Assembly: GCF_000256565.1 (NCBI RefSeq)
Contig: NZ_AJHH01000490.1
Span: 1-32,374 of the forward strand
Length of the DNA stretch: 32,374 nt
Origin: Herbaspirillum lusitanum P6-12
GTDB taxonomy: Bacteria; Pseudomonadota; Gammaproteobacteria; Burkholderiales; Burkholderiaceae_D
Reading direction: 5' to 3'
The stretch's first letter is position 1; the number at the start of each line of letters is the position of its first letter. The notes below the pieces were generated by a model. The model saw only the letters and a program-made list of their open reading frames with translations. It made no database searches and was not told where the DNA came from. A program made the position numbers and the translations under genes. Below, piece after piece: positions 1-8,848 of the stretch.

Positions 1-797
1 GCGCGCGCGGCATCCACGAAATCACGTTCACGGCCGTGCGGGAGCAATACGTAATCGGGGGCGATGCAGGTCTGGCCGGCGTTGAGCAACTTGCCGTTCA
101 TGATCCGCGCGACGGCATGCTTGAAGTCGGCGTCGGCGGCGATGATGGCCGGCGACTTGCCGCCCAGCTCCAGCGTCACCGGCGTCAATCGCTCGCTGGC
201 GATGCGCATGACCTCGCGGCCGACGGCGGTGGAGCCGGTGAAAATCAGATGGTCGAAGGCAAGGGCGCAGAATTCGCGGGCAAGGTCGACGCCGCCATTG
301 ATGACGATGATTTCGTCTTCGGAAAATGATTGCCGGATCAAGCGATCGAACAGCTCGCCGAAGGCCGGCGTGTTTTCCGACAGCTTGATCATCGCCAGGT
401 TGCCGGCGGCTAGCGCGCAGGCCAGCGGACCGATGGTCAGCAGCAGCGGATAATTCCACGGCGTGACGATGCCGACCACGCCGAGCGGCTGCGGCAACAG
501 GCGATTGCCGGCGGGTTTGAACCAGATTGCCGTAGGCCGGGTCTGCGGCTGCATCCAATGCTTGCCGTGGGCCAGAGCGTGATCGATGGCTTGCAGACTG
601 GTGAAGACTTCGAGGAATTGCGTTTCGTGCTGCGAGCGATTGCCGAAGTCGGCGCTGATCGCCGCGGCAATGTCGTCGCGATGGCGCAGCAGCAACTGAC
701 GCAGGCGTTGCAATCGGTCCTGGCGTTCTTCCCACGGCGTCGCCGGCTGCGCGCGCGAGCGCAGGTGCAGCCGGCCGAAGCGCGCGCTCAGCGTCAT
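1..797 (-). CDS. calB: Coniferyl aldehyde dehydrogenase-like NAD(P)-dependent aldehyde dehydrogenase (C-terminus outside window)
   Basis: Aldehyde dehydrogenase superfamily enzyme, expected to oxidise an aromatic or aliphatic aldehyde to the acid with NAD(P)+ in the cytoplasm. About 265 N-terminal residues are visible. They include the cofactor-domain motif GIVTPWNYP, the FTGSTAVGREV segment, the general-base region LELGGKSP near residue 210, and the catalytic cysteine in NAGQTCIAP at about residue 244. The compact N-terminus (ADFGNRS, then FLEVF) resembles the CalB branch (coniferyl aldehyde dehydrogenase) more than the longer betaine or succinate-semialdehyde enzymes. The gene continues past position 1, so its end is unseen. 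The ATG at 797-795 begins 4 bp after the moeA stop, which suggests translational coupling to the molybdenum-cofactor operon. Substrate is inferred from family resemblance only. Confidence 0.8.
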   Translation of the reverse strand, partial: MTLSARFGRLHLRSRAQPATPWEERQDRLQRLRQLLLRHRDDIAAAISADFGNRSQHETQFLEVFTSLQAIDHALAHGKHWMQPQTRPTAIWFKPAGNRLLPQPLGVVGIVTPWNYPLLLTIGPLACALAAGNLAMIKLSENTPAFGELFDRLIRQSFSEDEIIVINGGVDLAREFCALAFDHLIFTGSTAVGREVMRIASERLTPVTLELGGKSPAIIAADADFKHAVARIMNGKLLNAGQTCIAPDYVLLPHGRERDFVDAAR

Positions 798-801
798 GGC
801 T

Positions 802-2088
802 TCAGATCAGGCCGTCGAACAGCACGACCTGCACCGGATCGCCGGCCGCGACGTCGCCCTGCGCGTCATCGAGCACGATGATGCAGTTGGCGTCTGACAT
901 CGAACGCAGGATGCCGGAGCCTTGCGCGCCAGTCAGCTTCACTTTCCATACGCCGTCGCTGTCGGGCGCCAGGATGCCGCGCTGATATTCGGTGCGGCCG
1001 GGCTTCTTGCGGATCGCCGACAGCGACGTCGCCTGCAGTCGCGGCAGCGGACTGGCGTCGGCGCCCGACATGCGCAACAAGGCGTCGCGGACGAAGAAAT
1101 AGAAACTCACCATCACCGCCACCGGATTGCCGGGCAAGCCGAACAGGTAAGCGCCGCGATCCTGCGATGCGATGCGGCCGAAGGCCATCGGCCGGCCCGG
1201 GCGCATGCCGATTTTCCAGAACAGCATGTCGCCCAGCTTGGTCATGGTCTGCTTGGTGTAATCGGCCGCGCCGACCGAGACGCCGCCGGAAGTGATGACG
1301 GCGTCGGCGTGTTCGCAGGCGCTGCGGAAGGCTGCTTCCATGGCGACCGGATCATCCCTGACCACGCCCATGTCGATGATGTCGCAGCCCAGACGCGTGA
1401 GCATGCCGTACAGGGTGTAGCGGTTGGAGTCGTAGACGCAGCCCGGATCGAGCGGCTCGCCTACCGAGCGCAATTCGTCCCCGGTCGAGAAGAAGGCCAC
1501 GCGCAGGCGACGCTGCACCGGAATCTCTGCCACGCCCAGCGAGGCCAGCAGGCCGATGTCGGAAGGCCGCAGGATGCGCCCGCGCGGCAGCGCCACGCTG
1601 CCTAACGCCAGGTCTTCGCCACGCAGACGGCGGTTGTCGCCGGCACGTACGCGGCCGGGTGGCACGGTGACCGCGCTCTGGTCGGCATCCACCGTCAATT
1701 CCTGCGGGATGACCGTATCGCATCCTGCGGGCATGGGAGCACCGGTCATGATGCGCACGCATTGACCAGGCCCGACCTGGCCCGTGAAGCGGTCCCCGGC
1801 ATGGACTTCGCCGATGATCTGCAGACGCAGTTCGCGGCCCTCGGCCAGGTCTTCGCCGCGCAGCGCATAGCCATCCATGGCCGAGTTGTCATGCGCGGGG
1901 ACATCGATGCGCGAGACGATGTCTTGCGCCAGCACACGCGAGAGAGCGCTGCGGATAGGCAGTTTTTCGACCGCCTCGATGGGGTGGATGAACTCGCGGA
2001 TCACCGCCTGGGCGCGCTCCACGGTCATGGCGTGCGGGTCATAGCCGCTGATGCAGCTGACGATATCGGAGAGGGAGAGTTGAGTCAT
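802..2088 (-). CDS. moeA: Molybdopterin molybdenumtransferase MoeA
   Basis: MoeA inserts molybdate into adenylylated molybdopterin, the last common step of molybdenum cofactor synthesis in the cytoplasm. The 428-residue product has the family's usual length and order. An N-terminal region (VEKLPIRSALSRVLAQDI) leads into the cofactor-binding NSAMDGYA motif near residue 70. The central MoCF/MogA-like domain carries STGDEL and the SGGVSVGAADY loop, followed by GLPGNPVAVMVSF. A C-terminal beta-barrel domain (MoeA domain IV) closes the protein. The ATG at 2088 directly abuts the TAA stop of mobA (TAAATG on the minus strand), so the genes are surely co-transcribed. No defect was seen. Confidence 0.95.
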   Translation of the reverse strand: MTQLSLSDIVSCISGYDPHAMTVERAQAVIREFIHPIEAVEKLPIRSALSRVLAQDIVSRIDVPAHDNSAMDGYALRGEDLAEGRELRLQIIGEVHAGDRFTGQVGPGQCVRIMTGAPMPAGCDTVIPQELTVDADQSAVTVPPGRVRAGDNRRLRGEDLALGSVALPRGRILRPSDIGLLASLGVAEIPVQRRLRVAFFSTGDELRSVGEPLDPGCVYDSNRYTLYGMLTRLGCDIIDMGVVRDDPVAMEAAFRSACEHADAVITSGGVSVGAADYTKQTMTKLGDMLFWKIGMRPGRPMAFGRIASQDRGAYLFGLPGNPVAVMVSFYFFVRDALLRMSGADASPLPRLQATSLSAIRKKPGRTEYQRGILAPDSDGVWKVKLTGAQGSGILRSMSDANCIIVLDDAQGDVAAGDPVQVVLFDGLI

Positions 2089-2718
2089 TTATTCTGATTC
2101 CAGTTGGCGCAGCTCTTGCAGCGTGTTGATGTTGCTGAAGGCGGCTTCGTCGTCGAAGCGGACTTCGGCGGTGCGGATGCCGGCAAACCAGCGGTCCATT
2201 TTGCGGCCGTCCTGTTGCAGGTAGCCGGTCAGCGACGGCAGCAGCGTTTTCCTGAGCAGGCAGAATACCGGATGACGCTGAAAATCGGCTTGGTCAATGC
2301 GGCCGGTGACGGTGACGGCGATGGCGGCGTCGGCCTGCTGTTCGATCAACGCAGTTGCCAGCCGTGCGACCAAATCTGCCGGCAGCAATGGGGAGTCGCA
2401 AGGTGCCGCGGCCAGGTAGTCGGTGGCGCAATGCGTCAGGCCGCTATGCAGGCCCGCCAGCGGGCCGGGGAAGTCGGGCAGGAGGTCGGGCCATACCGGC
2501 AGATTGAACGCCGCATAGTCGTTCTGATGACGGTTGGCGTTGATCGCCAGCGTGCCGGTCTGGCCGGCCAGGCGCTCAATCACGTGCGCCGTCAGCGGCT
2601 TGCCGCGGAACAACTGCAGGCCCTTGTCGACATGGCCCATGCGGGCGCCGCGTCCGCCTGCCAGTACGAGGCCGGTAATCTGTTCGGGGAGAATTGCAGC
2701 GACGACGGCCATGGCCAT
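2089..2718 (-). CDS. mobA: Molybdenum cofactor guanylyltransferase MobA
   Basis: MobA transfers GMP from GTP to the molybdenum cofactor, making the bis-MGD form used by DMSO-reductase-family enzymes. The 209-residue protein has the nucleotidyltransferase signature LAGGRGARMGHVDKG near residues 17-31, with the Lys that contacts the triphosphate. It also has the PDLLPDFPGPLAGL segment and the metal-binding Asp in AAPCDSPLLP. A longer in-frame extension upstream (to 2961) would overlap moaA throughout. The ATG at 2718 is chosen because it overlaps the moaA stop by one base (TGATG), the usual coupling arrangement, and because the protein then has normal length. It sits between moaA and moeA, consistent with one cofactor pathway. 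Confidence 0.93.
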   Translation of the reverse strand: MAMAVVAAILPEQITGLVLAGGRGARMGHVDKGLQLFRGKPLTAHVIERLAGQTGTLAINANRHQNDYAAFNLPVWPDLLPDFPGPLAGLHSGLTHCATDYLAAAPCDSPLLPADLVARLATALIEQQADAAIAVTVTGRIDQADFQRHPVFCLLRKTLLPSLTGYLQQDGRKMDRWFAGIRTAEVRFDDEAAFSNINTLQELRQLESE

Positions 2719-3842
2719 CAGCCGCCGATGTATGACATTTCGACTTTGCGGACTTGCGGCATCGATGTCGTGGACGAACCTTTTTGTTCGCTGCGCAGTT
2801 CGGAATAGCGGTCGCCGCGGGCGCCCCAGATGGCGGCGATGGCGGAGGATATTTCGGCATCGCTGCGCTCTCCGCGCAACAGGCCGCGCAGGTCGTGGCC
2901 TTCGCCTGCGAACAGGCACGTGTAGATTTTTCCTTCGGTGGACAGGCGCGCGCGGCTGCAATCCTGGCAGAACGCCTGGGTGACGCTGGAAATGACGCCG
3001 ATTTCACCACTGCCGTCTTGATAGCGCCAGCGTTGCGCGGTCTCGCCGGTGTAGTTGGCGTCGATCGCTTCGAGCGGAAGTTCGGCATGGATGCGGCGGA
3101 TCACTTCGCTGGACGGCACCACCTCATCCATGCGCCAGCCGTTCGAGCTGCCGACGTCCATGTATTCGATGAAGCGCAGGGTGAACGGCGTGTCCTTGAA
3201 GTGGCGCGCCATCGTCAGAATTTCGTGGTCGTTGACGCCTTTCTTGACCACCATGTTGATCTTGATCGGGCCGAGGCCGACCTTGTGCGCGACATCGAGG
3301 CCGTGCAGGATCTGCGAGACCGGGACGTCGACGTCGTTCATGCGCTTGAAGTTGGCGTCGTCCAGCGCGTCCAGCGAGACCGTGACGCGCTTGAGGCCGG
3401 CATCCTTCAACGCCTGCGCCTTTTGCGCCAGCAGCGTGCCGTTGGTGGTCAGGGTCAGATCGAGCTCGCGGCCGTCGGGCGTGCGCAGTTCGTGCAGCAT
3501 GCCGATCAGGCGTTCCAGGTGCTTGCGCAGCAGCGGCTCGCCGCCGGTCAGGCGGATCTTCTCGACGCCGTGGGCGACAAACAGCGTGGCCAGGCGGGTG
3601 ATTTCTTCAAACGACAGCAGGGAAGAGTGCGGCAGGAAGCTGTAGTCCTTGTCGAACACTTCCTTGGGCATGCAATACACGCAGCGGAAATTGCAGCGGT
3701 CGGTGACTGAAATGCGCAGGTCGTGCAACGGGCGCATCAAGGCATCGGCGAGGAAGCCGGACGGCGCTTCCAGCAGCGCAGGCACAGCGGCATGGCTGGC
3801 ATTGACGCGTTCGTCGATGATCGGAATGATGCGTTTGTTCAT
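2718..3842 (-). CDS. moaA: GTP 3',8-cyclase MoaA (radical SAM)
   Basis: MoaA is a radical SAM enzyme that, with MoaC, converts GTP to cyclic pyranopterin monophosphate, the first step of molybdenum cofactor synthesis. The 374-residue product shows the N-terminal radical-SAM cluster motif CNFRCVYC (CxxxCxxC), the SAM-binding LTGGEPLLR, and the C-terminal second [4Fe-4S] site [18 protein letters not shown]. It ends in the conserved Gly-Gly tail (SYIGG). The frame is open further upstream to 3962. The ATG at 3842 ([10 protein letters not shown]) is preferred because the extension has no family resemblance, although no strong ribosome binding site is visible. First gene of the moaA-mobA-moeA operon. 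Confidence 0.95.
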   Translation of the reverse strand: MNKRIIPIIDERVNASHAAVPALLEAPSGFLADALMRPLHDLRISVTDRCNFRCVYCMPKEVFDKDYSFLPHSSLLSFEEITRLATLFVAHGVEKIRLTGGEPLLRKHLERLIGMLHELRTPDGRELDLTLTTNGTLLAQKAQALKDAGLKRVTVSLDALDDANFKRMNDVDVPVSQILHGLDVAHKVGLGPIKINMVVKKGVNDHEILTMARHFKDTPFTLRFIEYMDVGSSNGWRMDEVVPSSEVIRRIHAELPLEAIDANYTGETAQRWRYQDGSGEIGVISSVTQAFCQDCSRARLSTEGKIYTCLFAGEGHDLRGLLRGERSDAEISSAIAAIWGARGDRYSELRSEQKGSSTTSMPQVRKVEMSYIGG

Positions 3843-3875
3843 ACTCGCTACGATAGCATGCGGCGGAGAATTCGG

Positions 3876-3911
3876 CAGTGTACAGAGCGGCCGGAGCGAG
3901 GTGTGTACAGT
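3876..3911. promoter_or_regulatory. Paired TGTACA palindromes upstream of moaA
   Basis: The palindrome TGTACA occurs at 3879-3884 and again at 3904-3909, each within GTGTACAG, 25 bp apart and 37-67 bp upstream of the moaA start. The spacing of about 2.4 helical turns could suit a dimeric regulator, but I cannot name one, and chance is possible for 6-mers. Confidence 0.2.
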
Positions 3912-3981
3912 GCGGACATAGACACTATTTACTTGCCGTTTTGCAATGATGCAGGCGCACATTCCGCCGGCGGCAGACGAG

Positions 3982-4009
3982 AAAAAAGGGAGTTCTCACT
4001 CCCTTTTTT
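3982..4009 (-). terminator. Rho-independent terminator of rne
   Basis: Inverted repeat of A6GGGAG (3982-3992) and CTCCCT6 (3999-4009) with a 6-nt loop. Read on the minus strand it is a G/C stem followed by a run of T, 28 bp beyond the in-frame RNase E stop at 4037. It separates rne from the moaA operon promoter region. Confidence 0.85.
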
Positions 4010-4036
4010 CCTTGCTGCGCGGTGCTTGCTAAGGCA

Positions 4037-7000
4037 TCAACGACGGGTTTCGACCTGGACCAGAGGGTCAGTCGATTGCGGCGGCAATGGCTTGCGTTCA
4101 CGCGGCACATGCGGAGCAGGCACGATCAGGGCTGCGGCGGCCTGGGCTGCGCGCAGTTTTTCCGGATCGGTGCTGGCCAGGGTCAGACCGGCCGACGACA
4201 GCATGTCGTTGAGGTCATTCCATTGCTTGCCGTTGGAGGCTGCCGGAGCAGCAGCGACCGGAGCCGGGGCAGGGGTCCCGCTGGGGCAGGAGCAACAACG
4301 ACCGGGGCCGCTTCAACCGCTTGCGGTGCTGGTGCAACTACCGGTGCAGCGGGAGCCGGTTCCACGGCTGCCGGAGCAGTCGCTTCAACAGGCGCAACCG
4401 GTGCGGCTTCAACCACAGGTTCAGCGGCGGCAGGTGCAGGCGCTTCAACAGGGGCCGCTGCTTCCTGAACAGGCGCCGGAGCAGCTGGGGCAGGTGCAGG
4501 TGGAGCTTCGGCAGGCGCTTCAACTACCGGAGCAGCTTGCACTGCGAGCGGAGCTGCAGCAGAGGCAGGAGCTGGAGTCGGAGCCGCAGCCGGTGTTGCA
4601 GCAGGAGCCTTTTCGTACCATGGACGCTCGTTGTCGTCGGCAGGCGCAGCGACAGTTGCAGCGGCAACTGGCGCCGACTCTTCGCCATCCGCGCCTTCAG
4701 CGGATTCGCCATCGGCATTTTCACCGCCGTTTTCACCCAGCCCCGGTTGCGGCCGCCACGACGACGACGACGGCGTGGTTCGCCTTCTTCGGTTGTGCCT
4801 TCGACCTGATTGCCTGCGACCTGTGCGGTTTCAACTCCTTCGACGTCAGTCACTGCGACAGCGGCAACACCGGTTGCCAGAGCGGCTTCCAATGGCAATC
4901 CATCTTCCGCTTTCGGCAGGTCCTTGCGCTCTTCGCGTGGTGGACGCGGCGTGCGCGGTTGACGTGGTTCACGTGCTTCGCTGCCTTCGCGCGGTTCACG
5001 AGCTTCCTTCGGCTCACGCGGTTCACGGCCTTCGCGCGGCTGGCGTGGTTCACGTGGTTCGCGCGGCTCACGATCGTTGCGGCCTTCTGCGCCTTCACGC
5101 GGCTCGCGTGGTTCGCGGGCTTCCTTCGGTTCGCGCGGTGGACGTGGCGGACGTGCCGGCTTGCCTTCGTATTCCTGCTTGCCGGATTCGTCGCGGGCGG
5201 TTTTCTCGGGTGCCGCGCCGTCGCGCTCTTCGCGCTCGTTGCGGTTGCGGCCGTTGCGGTTGCGGCCGTTACGGTTGCGGCTGTTGCGGTCGGCGTGGTC
5301 GCGTTTTTGCGGGCTCTTGGTTTCGACCGGGGCGACAGCAGGCGTTGCTTCCACCGGCTTGGCGCGGAAGAAGCTCCAGATCTTGTTGAAGAAGCCTGAT
5401 TCCGGCGCCAGCGTCGGCGGTGGTTCAACCGGCGTCGCGACCTTGCGCTCGACGATAGGCGCAGGCTGGTCAGGGGTGATGCCCTTGACGACGGCTTCCT
5501 GGCGCGGCTTGATGTCTTCCTTCTGGCGCTTGCTGTAACCGATGTCGGTTTCGGCTTGTTCGGCCATGGAGTAGCTGGCTTGAGCGTCGTCCAGGCGCGG
5601 ATCGTCGTGCTTGATGCGCTCGAGCTTGTAGTGCGGGGTTTCCAGATGCTTGTTCGGGATCATGATGACCGTCACGCGGTGGCGTGTTTCGATCTTCAGG
5701 ATTTCGCCGCGCTTTTCGTTCAGCAGGAAAGCGGCGACGTCGACTGGGGCCTGCACGTGGATGGCGGCGGAATTCTCCTTCATCGCTTCTTCCTGGATGA
5801 TGCGCAGGACTTGCAATGCGGACGATTCGGTGTCGCGGATGTGGCCGGTGCCGTTGCAGCGCGGGCAGGTCACGTGGCTGCCTTCGGACAGCGACGGACG
5901 CAGACGCTGACGCGACAATTCCATCAGGCCGAAACGCGAGATCTTGCCCATCTGGACGCGGGCACGGTCGTGGTGCAGGGCGTCTTTGAGGCGGGATTCG
6001 ACTTCACGCTGGTTCTTGGCGTTTTCCATGTCGATGAAGTCGATGACGATCAGGCCGCCCAGATCGCGCAAGCGCAATTGGCGGGCCACTTCGTCGGCGG
6101 CTTCAAGGTTGGTGTAGAACGCGGTGGTTTCGATGTCGCTGCCGCGGGTGGCGCGCGCCGAGTTGACGTCGACCGAGACCAGCGCTTCGGTGTGATCGAT
6201 CACGATGGCGCCGCCGGAAGGCAACGGCACGGTGCGCGAGTACGCGGTTTCGATCTGGTGTTCGATCTGGAAGCGCGAGAACAGCGGTACGTCGTCGTGG
6301 TAGCGCTTGACGCGGTGGACCATGTCCGGCATCACGTGCGCCATGAACTGCTGGGCTTGTTCGTGGATGTCGTCGGTGTCGATCAGGATTTCGCCGATGT
6401 CAGGCTGGAAATAGTCGCGGATCGCGCGGATCACCAGCGAGGATTCCTGATAAATCAGGAAAGCGCCGGAGCCGGACTGGCCGGCGCCTTCGATGGCGCG
6501 CCAGAGTTGCATCAGGTAGTTCAGGTCCCATTGCAGTTCGTCGACGTTGCGGCCGATGCCTGCGGTGCGGGCGATGACGGACATGCCGTTGGGCAGGTCC
6601 AGCTTGTCCATGGTTTCGCGCAGTTCCTGGCGATCTTCGCCTTCGACCCGGCGCGATACGCCGCCGCCGCGCGGATTGTTCGGCATCAGGACCAGGTAAC
6701 GGCCGGCCAGGGAGATGAACGAGGTCAGGGCTGCGCCCTTGTTGCCGCGTTCTTCCTTCTCGACCTGGACGATGATTTCCTGGCCTTCGCGCAGGGCTTC
6801 CTTGATGGAAGCGTTGCGGACGTCGATGCCTTCCTTGAAATAGGTGCGGGCGACTTCCTTGAATGGCAGGAAGCCGTGGCGCTCTTCGCCGTAATTGACG
6901 AAGCAGGCTTCGAGCGAAGGCTCGATGCGGGTGATGACGCCTTTGTAAATGTTGGATTTACGCTGTTCGCGTCCGGTGGCTTCGATATCGATGTCGATCA

Positions 7001-7070
7001 GCTTTTGACCGTCAACGATGGCTACGCGCAATTCTTCCTGCTGCGTAGCATTGAACAACATACGTTTCAT
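4037..7070 (-). CDS. rne: Ribonuclease E (catalytic half intact, C-terminal scaffold interrupted by two frameshifts)
   Basis: RNase E is the essential single-strand endoribonuclease of mRNA decay and rRNA/tRNA processing, acting at the inner membrane as degradosome scaffold. The N-terminal half is complete: an S1 domain (residues ~35-120), the DNase-I-like catalytic part with DVNSARATRG and DLGGLIVIDFIDM, and the zinc-link CPRCNGTG near residue 404. Residues ~620-735 form an Arg-rich EPREPRE-type repeat tract. At about 4735-4745 (residue ~777) the frame is lost; as written the product ends at 4524 (848 aa) with a non-homologous Leu/Arg-rich tail. The Ala/Pro-rich tail continues in a second frame to about 4275, then in a third frame to a proper stop at 4037 (ending VQVETRR). 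The span of 3,034 nt plus two bases is exactly divisible by three, fitting two 1-base losses at G/C runs. ATG at 7070 has a GGAG ribosome site. Confidence 0.9.
4920..5165 (-). repeat. Degenerate Arg-Glu-Pro repeat tract inside rne
   Basis: On the minus strand this encodes many imperfect copies of REP / REPREP / RQPRE, the arginine-rich part of the RNase E scaffold. The DNA repeats a roughly 9-nt unit (GGTTCACG / GGTTCGCG on the plus strand). It is a protein-coding low-complexity tract, likely RNA-binding by analogy with E. coli AR2, and not a CRISPR or intergenic repeat. Confidence 0.75.
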
Positions 7071-7140
7071 GTTTCACTCCGTGGCACTGAGGCCGCTTTA
7101 TTGATGCACGATGAATGCATCAAAAGTACAAGGATGTACG
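7071..7140 (-). promoter_or_regulatory. rne 5' leader with two small hairpins and Shine-Dalgarno
   Basis: Immediately upstream of the rne start, the minus strand has CGGAG about 7 nt before ATG. It also has a 7-bp stem TTGATGC/GCATCAA (7101-7107 with 7117-7123) and a small GTAC/GTAC hairpin (7126-7129 with 7136-7139). In enterobacteria the rne leader folds into hairpins through which RNase E controls its own mRNA. A similar role here is inference from position only. Confidence 0.35.
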
Positions 7141-7754
7141 CGAGAACGAAGTGATTGGGGGAGGGAATTGCCTTAGTGTGTGGAGCGCGCCAGGGTGGCG
7201 GCACTCATGCACAACGGGGCGCGGATGCGGTGAACCGGGAAGCCGAGCAGCTCCGTATCCACGCGCGCCGTTCCGCATGGGGCGGTCACGGCAGCTGTGG
7301 ACGGTAAGCTATATGTTTGAGCCAAACGAAGCATTATTCTAAAAGTTGGCAAATCGGCGAATCGGGTTCACTTGCATCAACCGGCAAGCACTTCGTTTTT
7401 CAACTGAAGGTCTTGCCAGACTTTATCCTGATAATCCAAGCACATCTGTTCAACATCCAAGTGCGTTATCCGATTGCAACTGCGGTGCAAACTGGACTCG
7501 CGCAGGGATGATGCGTACACGTTTTTAAGGAACCGTCCAATCGCGCGGAGAAATGTCGCGTCCACAATGTCTTCGTAGGGTGTACGAGGCTTGCCGACAG
7601 GACCCTGTCGCCGCATGCTGCGATTTTTAGTGGTTCCCCCCATCAAATTTGCAAATTAGCGAGGCTGATGAAGACGCCTCTGTGTAGAATGGTCTTTTTT
7701 ATTCTTACACTGACACCGGTTTTCTGACCAGCGTCGAGCGATTATATATTCAAA
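7141..7754. other. Long intergenic region between divergent rne and rluC
   Basis: About 610 bp without a convincing gene. A reading frame of 89 codons on the minus strand (7377-7646) has no recognisable features and I do not call it. The segment 7300-7450 is noticeably richer in A/T than the coding DNA around it and is the likely place for the rne promoter. A TAGAAT hexamer at 7685-7690 could be the -10 of rluC, but no good -35 lies at the right spacing. Confidence 0.5.
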
Positions 7755-8786
7755 ATGAAGGACTTAGCGAGATTTTCTGGGAAGACGCCTGAAAAGCCTG
7801 AATCACCCGCGTCGACCCAATCTGCACCTGCTTCACCGCAAGTCCAGCTGCTCACGATTTCGGAAGAGGAAGCCGGTCAACGCATCGACAATTTCCTCTT
7901 GCGCGTCTGCAAAGGCGTGCCCAAAAGCCATATTTACCGTGTCCTGCGTTCCGGCGAAGTACGTGTCAACAAAGGCCGTATCGACCAGACTTATCGTCTG
8001 CAAGACGGGGATATCCTGCGCGTGCCGCCGATCCGCATTGCGGAAAAGGCATCTGCTGCGGTGGCCCCGGGCGCGGAATTCAAGATATTGCTCGAGGACA
8101 ATCATCTGTTGATCATCGACAAGCCGGCCGGCGTGGCCGTGCATGGCGGGTCCGGGGTCAGCTACGGCGTCATCGAGCAATTGCGGGCCTCGCGTCCGGA
8201 CGCCAAATTCCTGGAGCTGGTGCATCGGCTCGACCGCGACACCTCGGGCGTTTTGTTGCTGGCCAAGAAACGTTCGGCGCTGACCAACCTGCATGAGCAG
8301 ATCCGCGACGGCCTGACCGACAAGCGCTACCTGACGCTGATCCACGGCGACTGGAAGAACGCCCGCCAGCACATCAAGTTGCCGCTGCACAAGTACAGCA
8401 CCGCCGAAGGCGAGCGCCGCGTGCGTGTGCAGGAAGACGGCCAGGCCTCGCACACGGTGTTTTCGCTGATCCGGCGCTATGGCGAGTTCGCGCTGCTGGA
8501 AGCGGAACTGAAAACCGGCCGTACCCATCAGATACGCGTGCATTTGTCGGCCAGCGGTTTCCCCATCGTGGGCGACGACAAATACGGCGATTTCCCGTTG
8601 AACAAGGCGCTGCAGAAGGCCGACGGCGAGCGCGTCGCGTTCAGGCGCATGTTCCTGCATGCGCACCAGATCAGCTTTACGCATCCCGACAGCGGCAAGA
8701 CGGTAACGCTCAAGGCGGGCTTGCCGCCCGAATGCCAGCGTTTTCTCAAGAGCCTGGAAGGTCTCGATGCCGCAGCGGAGGCCTGA
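7755..8786 (+). CDS. rluC: 23S rRNA pseudouridine synthase, RluC family
   Basis: Converts specific uridines of 23S rRNA to pseudouridine (positions 955/2504/2580 for E. coli RluC). The 343-residue protein has a poorly conserved N-terminal tail (1-35), then an S4 RNA-binding domain (~37-95: GQRIDNFLLRVCKGVPKSHIYRVLRSGEVRVN). The RluA-type catalytic domain follows, with the signature HRLDRDTSG (catalytic Asp about residue 160) and GRTHQIRVHLSASG near 255-268. It is divergent from rne, the same pairing as in E. coli. The ATG at 7755 lacks a clear ribosome site, so a later start within the tail is possible. Confidence 0.93.
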   Translation: MKDLARFSGKTPEKPESPASTQSAPASPQVQLLTISEEEAGQRIDNFLLRVCKGVPKSHIYRVLRSGEVRVNKGRIDQTYRLQDGDILRVPPIRIAEKASAAVAPGAEFKILLEDNHLLIIDKPAGVAVHGGSGVSYGVIEQLRASRPDAKFLELVHRLDRDTSGVLLLAKKRSALTNLHEQIRDGLTDKRYLTLIHGDWKNARQHIKLPLHKYSTAEGERRVRVQEDGQASHTVFSLIRRYGEFALLEAELKTGRTHQIRVHLSASGFPIVGDDKYGDFPLNKALQKADGERVAFRRMFLHAHQISFTHPDSGKTVTLKAGLPPECQRFLKSLEGLDAAAEA

Positions 8787-8848
8787 TCAGACCTCAAACC
8801 GGCTGCGTCGGCCGGCAGACGATTTTTGAATATGTTGAAAAGTGAAAC

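Noticed and set aside
4920-5165. Regular short repeats that might suggest a CRISPR array
   Set aside because: The period is about 9 bp, there are no unique spacers, and the repeats are in frame as RNase E REP repeats.
3723-5399. Plus-strand open frame of about 558 codons over the rne tail
   Set aside because: Its Gln/Pro/Leu- and Phe/Ala-rich composition is the reverse reading of the rne Ala/Pro and Arg/Glu/Pro repeats, and it also crosses the moaA promoter and rne terminator.
5556-7154. Long plus-strand open frame opposite rne (about 530 codons)
   Set aside because: Antisense shadow of a high-G+C gene. Its composition is low complexity (Val/Asp/Phe runs) and it has no domain, while rne on the other strand has clear motifs.
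7377-7646. 89-codon minus-strand frame in the rne-rluC interval
   Set aside because: No ribosome site, no hydrophobic or conserved pattern, and no resemblance to a known family.
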